The translations under genes were made by a program, and so were the position numbers. DNA of 10,857 nt from Gemmatimonadota bacterium (GTDB taxonomy: Bacteria; Gemmatimonadota; Gemmatimonadetes; Gemmatimonadales; GWC2-71-9): positions 1 through 10,857 of the forward strand of contig JADJPD010000020.1 in assembly GCA_016713435.1 (NCBI GenBank), in the 5' to 3' direction. The notes below the pieces were generated by a model. The model was not told the origin of the DNA. It did no database searches and was given only the letters and a program-made list of their open reading frames with translations. Below, in pieces: positions 1 through 7,020 of this stretch. Numbering within the stretch: position 1 is the stretch's first letter; each line of letters starts with the position of its first letter.

Positions 1-51
1 CTGGAGGATCTTGCCACAAGCGTACCGGGCCGACCGTGGGTCATGCCGGGC

Positions 52-57
52 AAGGGG
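52..57 (+). promoter_or_regulatory. Ribosome binding site deciding the start of lipoprotein A
   Basis: The purine run AAGGGG lies 5 nt before the GTG at 63. It favours GTG63 over the in-frame GTG codons at 36 and 57. Starting at 63 also gives a compact lipoprotein signal peptide with Cys at residue 19, the same position as in the paralogue at 3887. Confidence 0.5.
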
Positions 58-62
58 TGAGT

Positions 63-2790
63 GTGCGCCTGAATAGGCTTTTCGTCGCAGCGGTGGCCGT
101 CGTGCTTGGGCTCGGGTGCGTCGGGGATCCGCCGTCGTCGGGGAACACGGTCCCGCCGCCGCCACCGCCACCGCCCCCCCCACCCACTGCCACGCCCTTC
201 CTCGAACTGGTCAGTGGGGGCGGGCAGCAGGACACCGTCGCGCAAACGCTCGGCCAGCTCATCACGGTCCAGGCGTTCGGCCCGGACTCGGCACCGCTGC
301 CCCTCGCCACCGTCCGGTTTGTCCTCCCCACGCGCCGGCCTGCTTCGCCCACGAGCCCGCCGGACGCCGACACGCGGTGGAGGTGACGGCCGATTCGAGC
401 GGGCTGGCGAGCGCGTCGTGGACGCTGCCGGAGATCACCGGCACCTTCAACGCCGTGGTGCTGCTGGCGGGTGCCCCCGTGCTGCGCGTGCCGGGACTGC
501 GGGTGCCAGATGCGCCGGCGTCCCTCGACCGGTTCGATACCGTGCCGGAGTTCCGGGGCGCCCGTGGGCACCGCCCTCCTCGACTCGGTGCAGGTCGCTT
601 GACGGACCGCTTGGCAACGCGCGCCCCGGCCTCTCGTCACCGCCGCCATCCAGCGCGGCACGGGCAGCCTGCCCGCCAGCGCCGCCCAGACGGGGATCAC
701 GGGCCTGGCAAGCTTCGGCTACGTGGTGAGCGCCACCCCGGGGCAAGACACGCTGCGCATCACCGCCCCGCCGGTGGACGACACCGTGCTGGTGGAGGCC
801 ACGGCGTTCCTGCCGCCCGGCCCCGATTCGCTGGCCCTTGGCCGGGACCACAGCTGCGAGCTTACCACCGTCGTGCGCTGCTGGGGCAGCGACGTCGCGG
901 TGATCCCAGGGCCCGACCTTCGCCGGCCTGCCCCCGGCGGTCATCCCGGTGCCGGTGCCCCTCGTCACCCTCGCGGCCGCCAACGGCTAGCTGTGGCCTC
1001 GACGCGGGGGCGCCCTCATCTGCTGGGGGCGCGGGCAGTGGCTCCGTCGGCTCCACGAGCCCGCGGGTGCTGCCCCGGCATACCTTACCCCGCCCGTGAC
1101 CGGCGGGGGGCAGTCCGAGGGGTGCGGGGTGCGCGCGGACTGGATCGTCGAGTGCTTTGGGAGCGGGCTGTGGTCGCCCAGCTTCGGACTGCCGCAGACC
1201 CTCGATCCCACGGCACCGCGGTTCCGGCAGTACAACAGCGGCGGGCGGGATGTCAGTGGCGGCAACAGTGCGTGCGGAGTCTCTGTTGGCGGCCGGGTCT
1301 GGTGTCGCAGCTCCTTCCTGGACCTGCTCGGGCGGGGACCCTCCCCGACGTGGACGCCGCGCTGGCAACCGGTGGCCAGCACGGAGCGCTTCGAGGAGGT
1401 CACCGTCGGCACCATCCACGCCTGCGCACGCACCGCCGATGGTCGCGTGTTCTGCTGGGGGTATGCCCCGGCCGTCGTCCCGTCGTCCGTACCGGTGGAA
1501 CTCCCCACCGTGCTGCGCTTCACCCGGCTCCGGGCCGGTGGCGAGACCACCTGCGGCCTCGCGACGGACGCCCGGCTCTATTGCTGGGGCCCGGACACGT
1601 ACCTGAGCAACGGGACCGGCCCCACGCCGGTGCCGATGACCGGCCCAACGGTGGCCGCCGCCGGCGGCATCGCCTTCCGGGCCATGCATGTCGGGGACGG
1701 GCATTGCCTGCGGGCTGCCGCAGGCTGGCGGCCCGGTGCTCTGCTGGGGCCGGAACTGGAGCGGGCAGGCGGGCACGAGCGGCCTGGAGCACGCTCGTCC
1801 CCGACACGCTGCCAGGCGCCCTCCGCCTTACCAGCATCGGCCTCGGTACCGGGATGGGGCTGCGGTCTGGCCGGGGCACCGCCTGGTGCTGGGGCGCCGG
1901 CACCGACGGCCGCCTCGGGACGGGCGACACCCTGCCACGCCTGCCCCCGGCACCGGCCGCCGGCGGGCAGGCGTTCGTGCGGCTTGCCGTGGGCCAGGGG
2001 GGCGTGTGCGGCCTCACGCCCAGTGGCACCGCCGTGTGCTGGGGCCTGGTGGACCCGGTGCCGGCCACCCTCGCCCCGGACCCGGTGCCCGGCGCCACGT
2101 TCGATACCGTGGTGGTCGGGTCAAGCTGGGCCTGCGGCATCGGCCAGGACCACGTCACCCGGTGCTGGGGCGCCCAGAGCACCCAGCCCCTCGGCAACGG
2201 CAGTCCCTTCCCCTCGGCGACGCCCGTGGTGGTGGAGGGCAGCCATGTTTTCACCGGCCTGAGCGCCGGTTCCTACAGCACCTGCGGCCTCGAGGCCGAT
2301 GGCGCGGCCTGGTGCTGGGGCTACGGCGACAGCGGGACGCCGACGGGGGGCATCTTCAACAGCAGCATCCCGACTCCCGTGGCGAGCGCTCCGCTTCCGC
2401 GCCCTGCAGCTCCCAGCCAGCTGCGGCATCACGCTGCAGGACGAGTACTGGTGCTGGGCCAACGGCGCCGCGCCGGCGCGCCTCGACCTGGGCTTTACCG
2501 TGGCCGAGCAGACGCAGGCGGCCCTGAGCAGCTGCGCTCGCGGGCAGGACGGGGTGGTGCGGTGCTGGGGCGACAACGCGAACGGCCAGCTCGGCGACGG
2601 CACCACCGTCTCGCGCAGCACGCTGGCTCCGGTGCCCGGCGTTCCCCTGCTGGTGCAGCTCACCGGCAACTTCATGGGGACGAGCTGCGCCCTCGCCGCG
2701 GATGGGCAGGCCTGGTGCTGGGGCTACAACGGCTCGGGCGAGACGGGGCGCATCGCGAGCATCGCCTACCCGCCGGTGGCGGTGCCGTGA
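63..2790 (+). CDS. RCC1-repeat lipoprotein A with Ig-like region (frame-broken)
   Basis: Predicted secreted, lipid-anchored repeat protein; molecular function unknown. From GTG63 the product starts MRLNR, then a hydrophobic stretch ending LGLGC (Cys19, codon 117-119), a run of 11 prolines and Ig-like/Big segments to about 820. From about 855 there are 14 units of the form Cys, 9-12 residues, then usually CWG, for example HACARTADGRVFCWG and TSCALAADGQAWCWG. These are RCC1-type blades, and 14 could form two seven-bladed propellers (inference). The frame changes near 340, 555, 600, 905, 985, 1005, 1710, 1785 and 2390, with in-frame stops at 600 and 988. Segment ends join at matching motifs, so indel errors are likelier than true decay, but a pseudogene is not excluded. 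It converges on the chimera at 2893-3498. The paralogue is at 3887-6567. Bacterial proteins of this kind are not known to act as Ran exchange factors. Confidence 0.75.
153..185 (+). repeat. Proline-codon tract (11 consecutive Pro) in lipoprotein A
   Basis: CCG/CCA/CCC codons encode 11 prolines just after the lipobox cysteine and a short Gly/Ser linker. The tract probably serves as an extended tether holding the Ig-like region away from the membrane. Its end is a long C run (173-181), where slippage or sequencing error is likely. The paralogue lacks it and has only a short GEETGPSAPP linker. Confidence 0.7.
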
Positions 2791-2820
2791 GTCCGCCCGC
2801 CGAGAGGATGCGCTGAGCCC

Positions 2821-2836
2821 CACACCCCGGGGTGTG
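2821..2836. repeat. Perfect 16-bp palindrome
   Basis: CACACCCCGGGGTGTG is a perfect inverted repeat without a spacer. It lies 30 bp after the stop of lipoprotein A and 5 bp before the terminator hairpin. With no loop it resembles a protein-binding site more than an RNA hairpin. The corresponding region after lipoprotein B has a looped hairpin instead. Function unknown. Confidence 0.55.
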
Positions 2837-2841
2837 AACGA

Positions 2842-2873
2842 CGAAGGGCCGCCCCATCGGGAGCGGCCCTTCG
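2842..2873 (+). terminator. Hairpin terminator between convergent genes
   Basis: An 11-bp perfect stem, CGAAGGGCCGC (2842-2852) with GCGGCCCTTCG (2863-2873), encloses a 10-nt loop and is followed by a short GCGTTTGC. The T tract is weak, as is common in GC-rich genomes. It lies 51 bp after the stop of lipoprotein A and 19 bp from the stop of the minus-strand frame, so it can serve both strands. A hairpin of similar core sequence (GGGCCGC...GCGGCCC) occupies the matching place at 6602-6633. Confidence 0.8.
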
Positions 2874-2891
2874 CGTTTGCGGAGAACGGGC

Positions 2892-3261
2892 CTCAGTCCT
2901 TCAGGATCTCCCGCGCCGCATTGTACCCGCACGCCCCCATCACCCCGCCCCCCGGGTGCGTGGCCGCGCCGCACATGTAGAGCCCGCGGATCGGCGTGCG
3001 GTAATCCGCATACCCCGGCACCGGCCGCATGAAGCTCAGGCTCGAGAGGCTCATCGTCCCCTGCATGATGTTGCCGCCGGTGAGGCCGAAGCGCTCCTCG
3101 ATGTCCTGCGGCGGCAGCACCTGGTAGTTGAGCACGCTCTTCCGGAAGTTGGGCGCGTACTCGGTCATGATGTCGATGCAGCGCTCGGCGTAGCGCGTCT
3201 TGTTCTCCTCCAGGCTCCCCGCGTCCTTGGCCAGCACGTTGGGGAAGTACTGGGTGAACAT
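2892..3261 (-). repeat. Direct repeat copy 1: oxidoreductase 3' end, 370 bp
   Basis: This copy aligns to 6652-7020 from the CTCAGTCCTTCAGG at the stop codon up to TGAACAT. By eye there are 10 substitutions and one single-base indel, about 97% identity. The repeat ends exactly where the aldehyde dehydrogenase part of the chimera begins (Met80 codon, 3259-3261). Nine of the ten substitutions leave the protein unchanged; the exception is Cys versus Arg in AERCID / AERRID. Confidence 0.9.
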
Positions 3262-3498
3262 CTGGCGGATCCGGTCGGCGATGCGGAAGAGGATGCGGCC
3301 GCGCTCCTGGGCGCTGGTCTGCTTCCAGCCGCCGTAGAACGCCTTCTTCGCGGCCGCGACGGCGGCCGCCACGTCCGCCGCCTCCCCGGTCGGGCAGGTG
3401 GCGATGACGCCCTCGGTGGCGGGATCGTAGACGTTGAAGGTCTTGCCGCTCTTGGCGTTGACGAGCTTGCCGTCGATGAACATCTGGTACGCCTTCAC
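2893..3498 (-). CDS. Chimera: aldehyde dehydrogenase N-terminus fused to oxidoreductase C-terminus
   Basis: An intact 201-residue frame. Residues 1-79 match the N-terminus of NAD(P)-dependent aldehyde dehydrogenases: YQMFIDGKLVNAKSGKTF, then VYDPATEGVIA and QERGRILFRIADRIRQ. Residues 80-201 match the C-terminus of the PYROXD2/CrtI-like FAD oxidoreductase at 6653-8234, ending with the FAD-binding signature GLYMCGAATHPGGG and then VMGACGYNAAREILKD. The dehydrogenase part lacks the Rossmann core and the catalytic Cys and Glu. The oxidoreductase part lacks the GxGxxG dinucleotide-binding N-terminus. Neither activity is expected. The start is GTG3498, preceded by GGAG with 6-nt spacing; an upstream extension to 3555 has no family support. 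The junction falls on a codon boundary with no frame damage. It could be a recombination scar or an assembly join between two real genes. Confidence 0.8.
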   Translation of the reverse strand: MKAYQMFIDGKLVNAKSGKTFNVYDPATEGVIATCPTGEAADVAAAVAAAKKAFYGGWKQTSAQERGRILFRIADRIRQMFTQYFPNVLAKDAGSLEENKTRYAERCIDIMTEYAPNFRKSVLNYQVLPPQDIEERFGLTGGNIMQGTMSLSSLSFMRPVPGYADYRTPIRGLYMCGAATHPGGGVMGACGYNAAREILKD

Positions 3499-3504
3499 GA
3501 TGGG

Positions 3505-3508
3505 CTCC
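3505..3508 (-). promoter_or_regulatory. Ribosome binding site for the aldehyde dehydrogenase start
   Basis: On the minus strand, GGAG within CTGGAG lies 6 nt upstream of GTG3498. This sets the start at the residue where aldehyde dehydrogenase similarity begins, rather than at the upstream in-frame start at 3555. It indicates that the N-terminal half keeps its native translation signal. Confidence 0.55.
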
Positions 3509-3625
3509 AGAGGAAGGGAGTGAGTGCGGCGGCGCCCAGGCTGCCGGGGCCGCATGCCGAGTGGTCGGGTAGGAGAGGCCCCGGGGGGACGGGGCGGGAG
3601 GGAGCCGCCGCCGATGGCGGGGACC

Positions 3626-3681
3626 CTGACACCGCCCCCGGGGAGGCCTTCCGGCGGTCCTGTCAGGCTGGAGCTGACAGG
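3626..3681. promoter_or_regulatory. Candidate operator: inverted repeat and CTGACA/TGTCAG cluster
   Basis: CCTGTCAG (3659-3666) and CTGACAGG (3674-3681) form a perfect 8-bp inverted repeat around a 7-nt spacer. A further CTGACA lies at 3626-3631, giving three occurrences of the same hexamer (either strand) in 54 bp. A weak -10-like TAGATT follows at 3692-3697. The position between divergent starts suits a regulator site; which gene it would control is unknown. Confidence 0.4.
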
Positions 3682-3873
3682 CGGGCATGACTAGATTGCG
3701 TGTGTGGCTGGAGGGGGATATTCGTCTTCTCCCGGGGTGGTGGGACGTGGCTCATGGCCGGGCTCGTGCCGCAAGCACCAGCGCCCTTGTCCGTCCCCCT
3801 TGCACCTTCCTGATCACCACCTGACGCTACCTGCCGATCCTCTGGGGCGGTCCGAGGGGCGGCTCATTCGCTT

Positions 3874-3878
3874 GGAGG
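3874..3878 (+). promoter_or_regulatory. Ribosome binding site of lipoprotein B
   Basis: GGAGG lies 8 nt before the ATG at 3887, a near-ideal Shine-Dalgarno. The frame stays open upstream to 3704, but that part has no family similarity and no such site, so ATG3887 is the chosen start. A second in-frame ATG lies at 3893. Confidence 0.75.
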
Positions 3879-3886
3879 CTCTCCCA

Positions 3887-6567
3887 ATGACAATGGGCAG
3901 CGCCAGGGTCGCATGGACCGGCGTCTTCCTCGCACTCGCCTGCGGCGGGGAGGAGACCGGCCCAAGCGCGCCACCCGGCCACCTCACGGTAGTCGCTGGT
4001 CTGGCCCAGGCCGGCATCGTGGGCCAGCCGCTCGACACGGCGCTCACCGTGCGGGTGGTCGATGCCGACGGTGCCCCGCGTGCCGGGGTCGAGGTACGGT
4101 TCGCCACCGTGAGCGGGTCCGTGGCCCCCGCATCCGTCACCACCGATGCGGACGGCCAGGCCGCCGCCACGTGGACCATGCCCACCACGCTCGGCCAGTA
4201 CTACGCGTACGCCCACCTCGGTGCCCGGGACTCGACCGGGTTCGTGGCCGTGACGCGCCCCGGCCCGGCCGCCGCCATCACCCTGCTCGGAGGGGACGGC
4301 CAGGTGGCCATGGCCCGGAGCCCGCTCGACAGTGCCGTGCGCGTCCTGGTGCAGGACGCGTACGGCAACCCGGCGCGAGACGCCATCGTCAGTTTCACGC
4401 CGCTCGCGGGCGGCGGGATCACCGATTCCGCCAGTTACCGGACCTCGCTCGACGGCGTGGCGCGAATGCGCTGGACGCTCGGGGATTCGGTCGGTCCCAT
4501 GCACCTCGAGGTCCGCGCCAGTCCGACGGCGGCGGATACGGTCGCCGCCACGGCACGGCTGGTGGTGCCGGCGCTCTCCACCCTCGCGCTCGGCCAGAAC
4601 AGCGGCTGCCAGCTCAGCTCGGGAGGTACGCTTCGCTGCTGGGGTGCCAACGCCGGCGGGGAGGCCGATCCCGCCCACCCCGGCACCCCGGTTCTCACGC
4701 CCATCGCCATCCCGACGGCCCCGGGGACCTCGCTGCCGTATCAGGCGGTCGCGGTCGGCGATGCGCACGCCTGCGCCCTCGACGCCGCGGGGCATGCATG
4801 GTGCTGGGGCACGCCTGGGCGCACCGGCTCGGCCTCGGCCTCGGCCATTCCGGTCGCGGTCGCGCCGCAGCTGGTCTTCGTCGGCCTGTCCGCGGGGGCA
4901 TTCCACACCTGCGGCGTCACGAGCACGGGTGACGCCTGGTGCTGGGGCGACAATGCCAGTGGCGAGCTGGGCGACGGAGGGGCGCCGGTCAGCTCCATCT
5001 CGCCGGTCAAGGTGGTCAGTCCCGCTCCATTCGTTCGCATCGCTGCCGGCGGGGGCTTCACCTGCGCCCTGACCCGGTACGGGGCCCCCTGGTGCTGGGG
5101 CAACAACCTCTACTGGGTGGTGGTAACGGGCTATGGCGCAGCGTCGTCCTACCCGGTGGCCACGGAGGGACGCACGCCGGCCCGGTTTGAGTCACTGGCC
5201 GCGCGCGCGAGCGTCGTCTGCGGCGTGCAACCCGGCGGGCGTGGGCGCTGCTGGGGCGATGCGGATGCGATGGGATCGATCCCCACCACCGCCGATGGCT
5301 ACACGCGGAGCACGGGGACCCAGTTCCGGTTCGCCTCCCTGGCGCCCGGGGTCACCCACATCTGCGGGCTTGCCGAGACGGGTGAGGTGGCGTGCTGGGG
5401 CACTCGTTCTTCGGTGAAACCGGCATCGTGGCGACACCGGCCATCATCGGAGCCCCCACGCTCGTGCCTGCGCCGGCCTTCAACGAGCTGGCGGCGGGAC
5501 GGTACACGAGCTGCGCCACCACCGGCGCAGGCGCGCTCTACTGCTGGGGCAACAGCAGCGAGGGCCGGCTGGGATTGGACGGTGCCGAGGTGTCGCCACG
5601 CCCGGTGGCGGTGAGGAGCCCCGTCCCGAATGCGACGTTCGCGGCCGTGACAGCCGGGCGCGATCACTCCTGCGGCCTGACCACCGCGCAGCTCATCTAC
5701 TGCTGGGGTGGCAACCAGTCCGGCCAGCTAGGGGTGGACGCCGGCCCCAGGAGCCTGGAGCCGGTCCTGGCCCTCTTCGGCCGGCCGCTCGCCACGCAGC
5801 TTGCCGCCGGGGATCGCACCACCTGCGGGCTCCTCGTCGGCACCGGCGCTGCCTGCTGGGGGCTCGCCGACTTTGGGGGGCGCGGGATCTTCAACGGCAC
5901 CTATTCCTACACGCATGCCGGGGTGATCGGCGGCGTGGGCTACCGCGCGCTCGCCCTCCAGGGGGCCTATGCGTGTGGCATTCCCGCCGACAGCCTGCCG
6001 CGCTGCTGGAGCCGCGGCGACACGCCGGTGCCGACCCTCGGCGCGGGCCCGCTGGTCACCATCACCGCGTCCCCCGGTGTTTTCTGTGGCCTGGCCGTCG
6101 ACAGCACCGCGACGTGCTGGACCGGCATCGGTGGCCCCGCCGCCACGCTTAGCAGCCAGCGGTTCGTGTCGGTCGCGGCCTCCTTCACCGATGGCTGCGG
6201 CGTGGAACCGGCGGGCGGCGTGCAGTGCTGGGAGTGGCAGGCGCTGGCACCTGCGGCCAAGGCGGGCCTGCCGGCCGTCGTGACCGTGGTCGGTGGCGAG
6301 CATCACTTCTGCGGCCTCACGGCGCAGGGCGTGGCCTGGTGCTGGGGTGACAACGCCTCGGGTCAGCTCGGCGACGGTACGCGCGTCACCCCGGCCTTGC
6401 CAGTCGCGGTGCAGACTGCGGCCCGGTTCACGGCGCTCGCCGGTGGCGGGGCGCACACCTGCGGGGTCACCACGACGGGGGGAGTACTCTGCTGGGGAAG
6501 CAACACCGAGGGCCAGCTTGGCAACGGTGCCTGGGTGGGGATCGCAACGCCCACACTGGTGCCCTGA
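3887..6567 (+). CDS. RCC1-repeat lipoprotein B with two Ig-like domains (one frameshift)
   Basis: Predicted secreted, lipid-anchored repeat protein of about 893 residues; function unknown. A short signal peptide ends at Cys19 (VFLALACGG); Ala at -3 makes the lipobox slightly atypical. Two Big_1/invasin-type Ig-like domains follow, at about residues 33-125 (for example VRVVDADGAPRAGVEVRFA) and 128-228 (VRVLVQDAYGNPARDAIVSF). Fourteen RCC1-type units then run to the C-terminus, typically Cys, nine residues, CWG; three units in the second half read CWS, CWT and CWE. The count of 14 fits two seven-bladed propellers (inference). The frame changes once, at the G run 5396-5399 in ACWG/HSFFGETG, where one missing base explains everything, so the gene is probably intact in the organism. 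It is monocistronic, with its own ribosome site, and terminates at the paired hairpins that follow. Confidence 0.88.
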
Positions 6568-6580
6568 CCTTCCTGCGGGT

Positions 6581-6599
6581 AGGCCCTCGTCCAGGGCCT
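6581..6599. repeat. Small hairpin after lipoprotein B
   Basis: AGGCCCT (6581-6587) pairs with AGGGCCT (6593-6599) around a 5-nt loop, 13 bp after the stop codon. It stands directly before the larger hairpin at 6602-6633. It may help pausing or protect the 3' end. The equivalent place after lipoprotein A holds the spacerless palindrome at 2821-2836. Confidence 0.5.
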
Positions 6600-6601
6600 G
6601 A

Positions 6602-6633
6602 CGACGGGCCGCTCCCGAGGGAGCGGCCCGTCG
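6602..6633 (+). terminator. Strong hairpin terminator, probably bidirectional
   Basis: A 14-bp perfect stem, CGACGGGCCGCTCC (6602-6615) with GGAGCGGCCCGTCG (6620-6633), is closed by the tetraloop CGAG and followed by CATCTTCC. It lies between the stop of lipoprotein B (6567) and the stop of the minus-strand oxidoreductase (6653). Its core resembles the hairpin at 2842-2873 after lipoprotein A, supporting shared ancestry of the two gene ends. Confidence 0.85.
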
Positions 6634-6651
6634 CATCTTCCGGGAATGAGG

Positions 6652-7020
6652 CTCAGTCCTTCAGGATCTCCCGCGCCGCATTGTATCCGCACGCCCCCAT
6701 CACGCCGCCGCCCGGGTGCGTCGCGGCGCCGCACATGTAGAGCCCGCGGATCGGCGTGCGGTAATCCGCATACCCCGGCACCGGCCGCATGAAGCTCAGG
6801 CTCGAGAGGCTCATCGTGCCCTGCATGATGTTCCCGCCGGTGAGGCCGAAGCGCTCCTCGATGTCCTGCGGCGGCAGCACCTGGTAGTTGAGCACGCTCT
6901 TCCGGAAGTTGGGCGCATACTCGGTCATGATGTCGATGCGGCGCTCGGCGTAGCGCGTCTTGTTCTCCTCCAGGCTCCCCGCGTCCTTGGCCAGCACGTT
7001 GGGAAGTACTGCGTGAACAT
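6652..7020 (-). repeat. Direct repeat copy 2: native oxidoreductase 3' end
   Basis: This is the counterpart of 2892-3261. Similarity starts at the stop codon and ends at TGAACAT (7014-7020). Beyond that point this copy continues into the family-typical MHVMS segment of the oxidoreductase, so it is the native context. It carries a one-base loss in a G run near 7001-7003 (GGG here, GGGG in copy 1), which breaks the frame of its host gene. Confidence 0.9.

Larger units (their letters stand above)
3499..3886. other. Divergent intergenic region with no recognisable gene
   Basis: These 388 bp separate the minus-strand dehydrogenase start from the plus-strand lipoprotein B start and should hold promoters for both. 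The left part (3540-3660) is extremely G/C-rich, with no family-like reading frame. A hexamer cluster and an inverted repeat lie at 3626-3681, followed by TAGATT (3692-3697). The right part holds TTGCAC (3800-3805) and CTACCTG, but no -35/-10 pair at standard spacing is convincing. No RNA gene was seen. Confidence 0.5.

Noticed and set aside
862..1776. Long open frame on the minus strand inside lipoprotein A
   Set aside because: Its translation is Pro/Arg/Gly-rich with no recognisable family. The opposite strand carries regular CWG repeats throughout. It is a GC-driven shadow.
63..2790. RCC1 homology taken to mean a GTPase exchange factor
   Set aside because: The proteins carry signal peptides and a lipid-anchor cysteine and would lie outside the cytoplasm. 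Only the propeller fold is implied.
2956..3690. 244-codon plus-strand frame opposite the chimera
   Set aside because: The minus strand shows two recognisable enzyme families here. The repeat at 6716 gives the same kind of shadow frame.
3800..3833. TTGCAC and TACCTG as a promoter for lipoprotein B
   Set aside because: The gap is about 22 bp, too long for a standard sigma-70 promoter. Nothing better could be fixed by eye.
3827..4906. 360-codon open frame on the minus strand opposite lipoprotein B
   Set aside because: Arg/Gly-rich low-complexity product antisense to clear Ig-like and RCC1 coding sequence with a good ribosome site. Rejected as a shadow; the same holds for the minus-strand frame at 5728-6636.
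855..6540. CRISPR-like or tandem DNA repeats
   Set aside because: The periodic signal comes from protein blades of variable length with variable codons. There are no regular repeat-spacer units.
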